DNA from: Thiobacillus sp. | Lineage (GTDB): Bacteria; Pseudomonadota; Gammaproteobacteria; Burkholderiales; Thiobacillaceae | DNA length: 35,496 nt | Assembly (NCBI GenBank): GCA_011391285.1 | Contig: JAABQU010000066.1 | Location: 1-35,496 of the forward strand | Direction of reading: 5' to 3' | In this document: positions 28,215 to 35,496 of the stretch, piece after piece | Position numbering within the stretch: position 1 is the stretch's first letter | Layout of the letters: each line of letters starts with the position of its first letter | Position numbers and translations under genes: made by a program | Notes under the pieces: generated by a model | Told to the model about the DNA's origin: nothing | Seen by the model: only the letters and a program-made list of their open reading frames with translations | Databases searched by the model: none

Positions 28215-28218
28215 GTAC

Positions 28219-30351
28219 TCATCCCGCTTGCAGCCGATGCAGACGGGAGTAGTGCCCCGCTTCGTGCTGCAGCAATTCCGCGTGCGTCCCGGCCTCCACG
28301 ATCTGCCCATGATCCATCACCAGGATGCGGTTGGCATTACGGACTGCTGACAACCGGTGGGCAATGATGATGACGGTGCGGCCCTGGCAAATGGCCTGCA
28401 TGTTCTGCTGGATGATGCGCTCCGATTCGTAATCCAGCGCGCTGGTGGCTTCATCGAAGATCAGGATGCGCGGCTCGCTCATCAGCGCGCGGGCAATGGC
28501 AATGCGCTGGCGCTGGCCACCCGAAAGGGTTGAGCCGTGTTCGCCGACCATGGTGTCGTAGGCTTCGGGCAGTTCCAGGATGAATTCATGCGCGCCGGCC
28601 AGCTTGGCGGCCTGGATCACCTGCTCCAGCGGCGCACCGGGGTCGGCCAGCGCAATGTTCTCGCGCAAGGTCCGGTTGAAAAGCACGTTCTCCTGCAACA
28701 CCACGCCGATCTGCCTCCTCAGGCTGGCGGCATCGATGAGCGTCAAATCCATCCCGTCGATCCGTACCCGGCCGCGCTCCGGCACGTACAGGCGCTGAAT
28801 CAGCTTGGTCAGCGTGCTCTTGCCCGAACCGGAGCGGCCGACGATGCCGATGACTTCACCGGGCGCAATGTCCAGGCTGATGCCTTTGAGGACTTCGGGG
28901 GTGTCGGGGCGGTAGCGGAAGTTGACGTGATCGAAGGTGATCCTCCCGGCAATAGGCGGCAGGCTGCTCTTGGCGCCGGCAGCTTCGGTGGGGGCATTGA
29001 GAATGTCGCCCAGGCGCTGGACGGAAATGCCGGTCTGCTGGAAGTCGGTCCACAGCTGCGCCAGACGCATGATGGGCTGAGCGACGCGGCCAGCCAGCAT
29101 GTTGAAGGCAATGAACTGGCCGACGGTAAGCTGGCCTTCGATCACCAGCTTGGCGCCCAGCCACAGGGTTCCCACAGTCACGAGCTTGCCCACCAGATTG
29201 GTGCTTTCGTGCGCCACGGTGGAGAGCGTCGCGGATTTGAACCCGGCAGACACATAGCTCGCCAGCTGTGTATCCCAGCGGCGCTGCATCTGCGGCTCTA
29301 CCGCCATACTCTTTAAGGTATCGATGCCCGATACGGTTTCAACCAGAAAGGCCTGGTTCTCAGCACCGCGGTTGAACTTCTCGTGCAGCCGGGCGCGCAG
29401 CAGCGGCGTGACCAGCAGGGCGATCACGAAGTACAGCGGCAGGGACGCCAGCACCACCAGCGTCAGCCAGCCACTGTAGAACAGCATCACGCTAATGAAC
29501 ACGACCGAGAACAGCACGTCGAGCACCACGGTGATCGAATTGCCCGTGAGGAAAGCGCGGATGTTCTCCAGTTCCCGGACACGGGCGACCGAGTCACCCA
29601 CCCGCCGTGCCTGGAAGTAGCCCAGCGGCAACGCGAGTAGATGCCGGAACAGCCGCGCCCCCAGTTCCACATCGATGCGGCTGGTGGTGTGGGAGAACAC
29701 ATAGCTGCGCAGCCCCGACAACACCACCTCGAAGATCGACACCACCAGAAGCCCTACGGCGATGACGTCGAGCGTGGTCAACCCCCGGTGCACCAGTACC
29801 TTGTCCATCACCACTTGAAAGAACAGCGGCGTGACGAGGGCGAACAGATTGAGCACAAACGACACCAGCAGCACTTCTCCGAGAAGCTTGTGGTATTTGA
29901 CGACAGCGGGGATGAACCAGGAAAAATCGAACTTCGCCATTTCGCCGATCAGCGAGGCACGCGAGGTAAACAGGATGAGCTCGCCGTTCCAGCGGGCCAG
30001 CAGTTCATCGCGCGACACGATTTGAGGCCGTTCGGCCTTGGGGTCGTGGATCAGCGCCTTGTCAGCATCGAACCGAGCGAGAATGAAGTAGCCACCCGAA
30101 CTGTCCACCGCCATGGCAGGCAGCGGGGTACGATCCAATCGGTCGATGCTGGTCTTGACCGGCTTGGCTTTCAGGCCCAAGCCTTTGGCGGCGAGCAGGA
30201 TTTCGATTTCGCCGAATGCCTCGCCCGATACCTTGAACTGATGCGCAAGCTGATCTGGATCCGTGGCGATCTGGTGAAACCGCGCCAGCATCACCAGGCA
30301 GGTGAGGCCGGTGTCCGGTTCTAGTGCACGCGGGGGAGCTTCCTCTGTCAT
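28219..30351 (-). CDS. Type I secretion ABC exporter (HlyB-type) with degenerate C39 domain
   Basis: 710-residue permease-ATPase that drives secretion of an RTX substrate. The N-terminal ~130 residues form a C39-peptidase-like domain (DTGLTCLVMLARFHQI). The catalytic Cys position holds Thr, so it is a non-proteolytic docking domain, as in HlyB. The membrane domain has about six helices, and the ATPase carries Walker A GRSGSGKST, signature LSGGQRQRIAIARAL, Walker B ILIFDEATSALD and the switch His in IIAHRLSAVR. Start at 30351 (ATG, GGAG six nt upstream) is preferred over an in-frame GTG at 30363. It follows the RTX gene by 81 nt and is presumably cotranscribed with it. Confidence 0.93.
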   Translation of the reverse strand: MTEEAPPRALEPDTGLTCLVMLARFHQIATDPDQLAHQFKVSGEAFGEIEILLAAKGLGLKAKPVKTSIDRLDRTPLPAMAVDSSGGYFILARFDADKALIHDPKAERPQIVSRDELLARWNGELILFTSRASLIGEMAKFDFSWFIPAVVKYHKLLGEVLLVSFVLNLFALVTPLFFQVVMDKVLVHRGLTTLDVIAVGLLVVSIFEVVLSGLRSYVFSHTTSRIDVELGARLFRHLLALPLGYFQARRVGDSVARVRELENIRAFLTGNSITVVLDVLFSVVFISVMLFYSGWLTLVVLASLPLYFVIALLVTPLLRARLHEKFNRGAENQAFLVETVSGIDTLKSMAVEPQMQRRWDTQLASYVSAGFKSATLSTVAHESTNLVGKLVTVGTLWLGAKLVIEGQLTVGQFIAFNMLAGRVAQPIMRLAQLWTDFQQTGISVQRLGDILNAPTEAAGAKSSLPPIAGRITFDHVNFRYRPDTPEVLKGISLDIAPGEVIGIVGRSGSGKSTLTKLIQRLYVPERGRVRIDGMDLTLIDAASLRRQIGVVLQENVLFNRTLRENIALADPGAPLEQVIQAAKLAGAHEFILELPEAYDTMVGEHGSTLSGGQRQRIAIARALMSEPRILIFDEATSALDYESERIIQQNMQAICQGRTVIIIAHRLSAVRNANRILVMDHGQIVEAGTHAELLQHEAGHYSRLHRLQAG

Positions 30352-30432
30352 GCGCAACTCCACACAGAAGGAAACATCCCTTCGCCTTGAGCAACGGGGG
30401 AAGTAGAACGATGGGGGATCAACGACAGTCTG

Positions 30433-33400
30433 CTACTGCCAGTTGGCGGCGATCACGCCAGCCAGCGCATCCTGGTAATTCTGCGGCAAAGTGGTCTGCC
30501 CGGCCGCCGGGGGTGCGAAGCTGGCCATGGCGTTCACCAGGTTTTGCACATTGCTATCGAGCAGGGTCCTGGCATCGTCGGCGGTTTGGAACTGCTCGAC
30601 TTGGTAAGCGCTGCCGCGATACCAGTCCCTGACCACCAACTTGTCGCTGGTACCAATGATGCTCACTTCGAGATTGTTGCTGGATTTCCGGAACCAGATC
30701 TGATCGACTGCGATGCCTGACAGGAACTGAGCAATGTCGGTATTGCCAGCGCTGGCATCGTTCTCGGCGACGGTGTCGGTTCCATAGCCACGCCCGATGA
30801 GGTAGGTATCGTTGCCGGTGCCACCGGTCAGGGTGTCGTTGCCGCCCATGCCCTCCAGGGTGTCGTTGCCCGCAGCACCGGTGAGACTGTTGGCTGCGCT
30901 GTTGCCCTTGAGCACATTGTTGAGAATGTTGCCGGTGCCGTTGGCGGCGCGGGTGCCGGTGAGAATGAGGTTCTCGACGTTGGCGGCCAGGGTGAGCGTC
31001 ACGCTGGATTCGACAGTATCGGTGCCTTCATTTGCGTTCTCGGCGACGGTATCAGTGGCTACGTTGACGACGTAGGTGTCGTTGCCTGCGCCGCCGATCA
31101 TCGTGTCGGCGCCGGTGCCGCCGGACAGGGTGTTGTTGGCGCTGTTGCCAGTGAGGACGTTGTTAAGCGTGTTGCCGGTGCCATTGATCGCCGACGTGCC
31201 GGTGAGGGTGAGATTCTCGACGTTGTTGGAGAGCTTCAGGGTGACACTGGATTCGACGGTGTCGATGCCTTCATTGGCGTACTCGGTGACGATGTCGCTG
31301 GACACATTGACGACGTAGGTATCGTCTCCAGTATCCCCCCGCATCGTATCGTTGCCGGCGCCGCCATTGATCCGGTCGTTTCCGGCGCCACCGGTCAGTA
31401 TGTTATTGGCGCTGGTGCCGGTGAGTATGTTGTCCAGCGCATTACCGGTGCCGTTGATGGCGCTGGTGCCGGTAAGGGTGAGATTCTCGGCATTGGCTGC
31501 CAAGGTAAGCGTCACGCTGGATTCGACGGTGTCGATGCCTTCGTTGGCGTACTCGGTTACAACGTCGGTGGACACATTGACGACGTAAGTGTCGTTTCCG
31601 GTGCCGCCCACCATCGTGTCGCTGCCGGTGCCGCCATCGAGGCGATCGTTACCAGCATTGCCGTTGAGCGTGTCGTTTCCCGCCAGGCCGTTGAGGGTAT
31701 CGTTGCCCGCGCCACCATCCAGCTCATTCAATCCGCTGTTGCCAGTCAATATGTTGTCCAGCTCGTTGCCATTGCCATTGTTGTCACCGGTCCCGGCCAA
31801 GGTAAGGTTTTCAACATTGTCCGGCAAGTTGAAATCTACAGAACTCAAGACAATATCAATGCCTTCCCCTGGATTCTCAATCACCTTATCGAGGTCGTCG
31901 TCAATTACAAAGGTGTCGTTTCCGAGCCCGCCTACCAGGTAATCGTATCCGGCACCACCGGTCAATGTGTCATCCCCCTCGGTTCCGATAATCGCATTAG
32001 CAACATTCAGCATGAAACTCTCAGACACGGATGCGCCCGAAGTATCCATAGCCGTCACACGCAGAGCCAGCTGGCCGCCCGAGACCGTCGGCGGAATACC
32101 ACTCAATGTTTTGGAACTGGAGTCAAACGACAACCAAGCGGGAAGCCCCTCTCCAGAATCGAGGGCAACTGACCAGGTCAATGTATCTCCTGGATCAACA
32201 TCAACAAACATGTATGAAGGAAATGCATAGGTAAAAAATAGGTTCTCTACAGCAAGCAGATCGCCATCGGACGCATATATGACAGGTGCATGGTGCAAAG
32301 CTTTGTACTCCAGTGTTGCTGCATCCCACACTGTCCCGTCCCCGAATTCCACGCGCTCGATGCCCGCCCCTGCGGCAACATCCCATCGAATGGAGATCTG
32401 ATTCTCAGCGCTGAACCCAATCCCCAACTGCCCACCCCCGCTCCATGTGTATGTCTGGACCGGATCGACAAACAAATTGAGATATTGCCCATCCATGAGT
32501 GCCGTGACGTTATCCAGATTGATTGAATGGCTATCAAATACCAACGTATCGAGCCCCGCCGTGCCACCGTCAAAGTCCTCGATAACGTCCAAGCCATTTC
32601 CGAAACCAAAGTAGTAACGGTCACTACCCGTTCCACCTATCAACGTGTCGTTTCCAGTCTCACCGAAGATCACGTCATCTCCGGCCAATCCAATCAGAAT
32701 GTCGTCCCCGTAACTTCCTGTAAGCCTATTAGTTAAGGCATTACCCGTACCCTTCAGATTGCCCTGTAACAGCGTGAGATTCTCAAGGTCGGACTGGAGT
32801 ACGTAATCAATCGTGGTGTATACCGTATCGATTCCGGCATCTGCTGCCTCCACCACCTGATCGCCCGCTTCGTCCACGTAGTAACTGTCGTTGCCCAGCC
32901 CACCAACCAGAATATCCGCCCCCAGCCCGCCATCGAGCCGATTGGCACCGTCGTCTCCCTTGATGGTGTTGTTTCCCGCGTTTCCGATAATGTTGACACC
33001 CATTCCTATCGAATAAGCCTCCTCCACATTCGCAGCCATCACGTTTGCGGTTGGGTAGCCCTGATTGCTTGAAAACAGTATCTTGTCGAGGCCCTCCCCG
33101 GCGTTTTCGACAATGACATCGCTCGCTTCAGCGTAGTACCTGTCGTCCCCTGCCCCACCGATGAGCGTGTCTGCCTGGCTGAGGCGGCCGAACAAGACAT
33201 CATTACCTTCCAGCCCCATGATTGGGTTGCCTTGATAGCTGCTGATAATAATCTGGTCGTAATCCCCCAAACTCGCCAGTTCTAAACTCGTTTCCGTACT
33301 AGCGAATTTGATTTCAAAGTATTCAATATTCTGCAAATCCGCTTTCGTGAAAGCCATGGATTGTGGTGCAGAGGCAACCACCTTGTCAGTGCCTTCACCA

Positions 33401-35496
33401 GCCAGTTCGACGGCCCGATCCCCGGCTCCAAGGTAATAGACATCATCACCCAGGCCTCCCGTTAACACATTGGCCGCGGAGTTGTCGGGTCCATACAAGA
33501 CGTACCCATACAAGACGTTATTCAGATCGTTGCCATATCCTCCAATGGGCGCATCTCCCGTCAGGTAAAGCTGTTCCAGATGATCCCCAAGTGTGTAGGA
33601 AATACTGCTCACGACCGAGTCGATACCGCCAGCCGCCGAGGCAATAACCTTATCGCCGGGGTTGTCCACGTAGAAATAGGCATTGTCAAAGCCGGTAGTA
33701 ATCATCGTGTCCGCACCAGCGCGACCATCGAGAACGTTGTAGCTACTCCCGTTACCGGGGCTGACCAATACATTGTCCAGATCGTTGCCTATGGCTGTTC
33801 CAGGCGAATAGGAAGCGTTGCTGTAGCTGATGCCGTTGTACCCTGGCGGCACCCAGGCTGGGCCATACTTCCCCATGTAGAGGTTCTCGACATTGTCCGG
33901 CAGCGTGCCACCCTGCGGGCTGTACCATGTGTCGATGCCCTCACCGGAATCTTCCACAATCTGCTCCACATTTGCGTACCAGTCGTCCCCCTGGCCGCCA
34001 TAAGCGATATCCGTTCCAGCCTTGCCATCCAGCGTGTTATTGCTGGCATTGCCGATCAAAATATTGTCGAGCGCATTGCCTATTGCGCCGACATTGAGCG
34101 GCCCGGTCAGGGTGATGTTTTCGACATTCAGCGGCAGTGTGTACCTGGTCGAGGCGAGTACCGTATCCACCCCACCACCTGTGGCCTCGACAATCGTGTC
34201 ACTGCTGTGATCGACTACGAACGTGTCGTTGCCCGCTGTTCCCGTCATGGCATTGGCCATCGTGGTAATCGTATTGGCCGCGATATCCGCCCCCAGCCAA
34301 ACCGGCCCGACCCCGTTGTCAAACTCGATGCGCTCGATTCCGCCGAAACTGATTTGCGTGCTGCTTCCGTCAATGACCAAAATTGACGAGTCATAAATCG
34401 TCACATGCCCAGGCAGCACCCCCGCACCCAGTCGCAACACGTCGATCGTGCCATCTGTGCCACTGTCAATAGCGGCATCATGCCCATCTCCGCGACCAAA
34501 CAAATACACATCCGCCCCGTTGCCGCCGTACATGAGATCGTTGCCGGCGCCGCCAGCTAGAACATCGTCTCCGGCATCGTTGGATGCAGCATAGGAATCA
34601 TTCAGCCAAACTCCGTTCCCACGTAAACGGTCATTCCCTGCGCCCCCCGTCAGCGTGTCGTTGCCCAGACCGCCCTGTATATCGTCATCCCCGTCTCCGC
34701 CATGCAGAACGTCATTCCCCGTCTTGCCGTTGATCCAGTCGTCCCCGCCAAGGCCATCAATCAAGTCGTCTCCGGCAAACCCTCCAAGTTCGCTGTCGCT
34801 GCCCTCGGTCGGCTTGAGTACCACGGAGCGGACATATTCATCCGTCCACACGGTGCCATCGGCGAACTCGATCCTGTCCACCTTGTTCGTACTGTCCGCC
34901 AGCAGGAAATAGTTCTTGATATGCGCATAGCCGTTCACGGTGCCATTTTCGTTAAGCAGCTCTAATCGCAGGCTGTCCAGTTCGGTAGAAGACCACCAGC
35001 GCACCACTCTGAAGCGCTCGGGCAAGATTCCTTCGCCAAAGCGCAGCACGTCGTTATTGCCCCCGGTTTCGACAATCGTGTCCTGCCCATCCCACAGGTT
35101 GTATTCGTACACATCATTTCCTGCACCGCCTTGCAGGGTGTCATTGCCTTTTTGACCTGCCAGGGCATCGCTTCCCGTGCCGCCATAAAGCGTGTCCGCC
35201 CCCGCCCCGCCATACACCCGTCCCCCCGCATCATCCAACTGCAGCGTCAGATTCGCTGTCACGGCGCTGCTCGCCCACCCCTCCAGATCGACCTCCGTTC
35301 CGCTGCCATCCTGCACGCTGCCGCCGGTGCCGAAGAAGCCGTTCTGAAAGTTGAGCGCGCGGCCGTTCGTCAGGGCAATGTGGTAACCGGTCTGGTCGGG
35401 GTCCAGCGTCAGGGTGGCGCCTTCGAGGCTGTCGCCGGTGGCCAGCGCGAGGGTGTTGTAGCCCTGGTTGTCGTAGAGGTTGATGTCGCCCGCGCC
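30433..35496 (-). CDS. Giant RTX-repeat protein, type I secretion substrate (5' end outside window)
   Basis: At least 1,687 residues; the frame is open to the right window edge, so the N-terminus and any catalytic or adhesive head are not seen. Many nonapeptide Ca-binding repeats G-G-x-G-x-D-x-L are present (for example GGAGNDTLNGLAGNDTLNGN), interspersed with a repeated GTGNALDNILTG-type module. A dystroglycan/cadherin-like Ig domain (HAPVIYASDG to SESFMLNVAN, about 32296-31994) sits mid-protein. Near the C-terminus is the haemolysin-type calcium-binding-related domain (GIAVDQIWFRKSSNNLEVSI, LVVRDWY, about 30745-30560), then a terminal secretion segment (LVNAMASFAPP...QDALAGVIAANWQ). The protein should be secreted by the adjacent HlyB/HlyD pair and fold on Ca binding. 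Function (adhesin, enzyme or toxin) cannot be decided here. Confidence 0.92.
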   Translation of the reverse strand, partial: GAGDINLYDNQGYNTLALATGDSLEGATLTLDPDQTGYHIALTNGRALNFQNGFFGTGGSVQDGSGTEVDLEGWASSAVTANLTLQLDDAGGRVYGGAGADTLYGGTGSDALAGQKGNDTLQGGAGNDVYEYNLWDGQDTIVETGGNNDVLRFGEGILPERFRVVRWWSSTELDSLRLELLNENGTVNGYAHIKNYFLLADSTNKVDRIEFADGTVWTDEYVRSVVLKPTEGSDSELGGFAGDDLIDGLGGDDWINGKTGNDVLHGGDGDDDIQGGLGNDTLTGGAGNDRLRGNGVWLNDSYAASNDAGDDVLAGGAGNDLMYGGNGADVYLFGRGDGHDAAIDSGTDGTIDVLRLGAGVLPGHVTIYDSSILVIDGSSTQISFGGIERIEFDNGVGPVWLGADIAANTITTMANAMTGTAGNDTFVVDHSSDTIVEATGGGVDTVLASTRYTLPLNVENITLTGPLNVGAIGNALDNILIGNASNNTLDGKAGTDIAYGGQGDDWYANVEQIVEDSGEGIDTWYSPQGGTLPDNVENLYMGKYGPAWVPPGYNGISYSNASYSPGTAIGNDLDNVLVSPGNGSSYNVLDGRAGADTMITTGFDNAYFYVDNPGDKVIASAAGGIDSVVSSISYTLGDHLEQLYLTGDAPIGGYGNDLNNVLYGYVLYGPDNSAANVLTGGLGDDVYYLGAGDRAVELAGEGTDKVVASAPQSMAFTKADLQNIEYFEIKFASTETSLELASLGDYDQIIISSYQGNPIMGLEGNDVLFGRLSQADTLIGGAGDDRYYAEASDVIVENAGEGLDKILFSSNQGYPTANVMAANVEEAYSIGMGVNIIGNAGNNTIKGDDGANRLDGGLGADILVGGLGNDSYYVDEAGDQVVEAADAGIDTVYTTIDYVLQSDLENLTLLQGNLKGTGNALTNRLTGSYGDDILIGLAGDDVIFGETGNDTLIGGTGSDRYYFGFGNGLDVIEDFDGGTAGLDTLVFDSHSINLDNVTALMDGQYLNLFVDPVQTYTWSGGGQLGIGFSAENQISIRWDVAAGAGIERVEFGDGTVWDAATLEYKALHHAPVIYASDGDLLAVENLFFTYAFPSYMFVDVDPGDTLTWSVALDSGEGLPAWLSFDSSSKTLSGIPPTVSGGQLALRVTAMDTSGASVSESFMLNVANAIIGTEGDDTLTGGAGYDYLVGGLGNDTFVIDDDLDKVIENPGEGIDIVLSSVDFNLPDNVENLTLAGTGDNNGNGNELDNILTGNSGLNELDGGAGNDTLNGLAGNDTLNGNAGNDRLDGGTGSDTMVGGTGNDTYVVNVSTDVVTEYANEGIDTVESSVTLTLAANAENLTLTGTSAINGTGNALDNILTGTSANNILTGGAGNDRINGGAGNDTMRGDTGDDTYVVNVSSDIVTEYANEGIDTVESSVTLKLSNNVENLTLTGTSAINGTGNTLNNVLTGNSANNTLSGGTGADTMIGGAGNDTYVVNVATDTVAENANEGTDTVESSVTLTLAANVENLILTGTRAANGTGNILNNVLKGNSAANSLTGAAGNDTLEGMGGNDTLTGGTGNDTYLIGRGYGTDTVAENDASAGNTDIAQFLSGIAVDQIWFRKSSNNLEVSIIGTSDKLVVRDWYRGSAYQVEQFQTADDARTLLDSNVQNLVNAMASFAPPAAGQTTLPQNYQDALAGVIAANWQ
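30900..31630 (-). repeat. Three tandem ~240-270 bp modules in the RTX gene
   Basis: The coding repeats share the DTYVVNV...EGIDTVESSVTLTLA...ENLTLTGT block. The identical GACGACGTA landmark occurs at about 31066, 31309 and 31579, giving periods of 243 and 270 bp (81 and 90 residues). The 27-bp difference equals exactly three nonapeptide thirds or one extra nonapeptide, consistent with gain or loss of single Ca-binding units by slippage or recombination. Confidence 0.8.

Noticed and set aside
30812..31630. Regular repeats resembling a CRISPR array
   Set aside because: Period of 243-270 bp in a single open frame, encoding RTX modules; no short direct repeats with unique spacers.

Overview
The window is a 35.5 kb piece of a GC-rich proteobacterial chromosome. 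The gene content and protein style suggest a betaproteobacterium, possibly Nitrosomonadales/Thiobacillaceae-like. Pointers are the IF-1 sequence, a sdhCDAB-sdhE-gltA-sucAB cluster, a flhB-flhA-flhF-flhG-fliA flagellar block and an RTX type I secretion locus. The taxonomic placement is inference; no rRNA or tRNA gene is visible.

Layout. (1) 1-1276: 3' end of infA, then tadA and an L,D-transpeptidase gene on the minus strand. (2) 1280-4535: an accessory island. A decayed vapB-vapC toxin-antitoxin pair is fused to the first ~46 codons of a broken integron integrase (minus strand). This is followed by an attI-like region and a plus-strand array of small cassettes (1928-2332, 2574-3008, 3109-3525, 3692-4327, plus a truncated fifth near 4375-4500). 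The cassettes are separated by attC-like imperfect palindromes; the core sites at the two ends of cassettes 1 and 3 are exact reverse complements and those of cassette 2 match nearly. All intact cassettes encode small membrane proteins. (3) 4536-9302: housekeeping and accessory genes, comprising a DUF6064-like membrane protein, a Tat-exported aldo/keto reductase, a periplasmic protein, lipocalin, macro-domain deacetylase, alpha/beta hydrolase, FlK-like thioesterase and an unknown protein.

(4) 9346-20573, minus strand: a tight central-carbon gene run in the order malic enzyme, sdhC, sdhD, sdhA, a 600-bp repeat element, sdhB, sdhE, gltA, sucA, sucB and a MlaF-like ABC ATPase. Most junctions overlap or nearly touch. 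Oddities are an E2 (SucB) with no peripheral subunit-binding domain and no lpd gene beside it, an ABC ATPase with Tyr in place of the switch His, a lysine-rich tail on the malic enzyme, and a long inverted-repeat element between sdhA and sdhB.

(5) 20652-26039, minus strand: flhB-flhA-flhF-flhG-fliA, every junction overlapping by 4-11 nt. FlhB stops before the NPTH autocleavage domain and FlhG has no recognisable Walker A, so this is an unusual version of the flagellar export and number-control module.

(6) 26217-35496, minus strand: an RTX type I secretion locus (giant RTX protein, HlyB-type ABC exporter, HlyD-type adaptor). A brnT-brnA toxin-antitoxin pair is wedged in the opposite orientation between the exporter and adaptor genes. 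The RTX gene runs off the right edge, so its N-terminus is not seen. No CRISPR array, transposase or intact insertion sequence was found.
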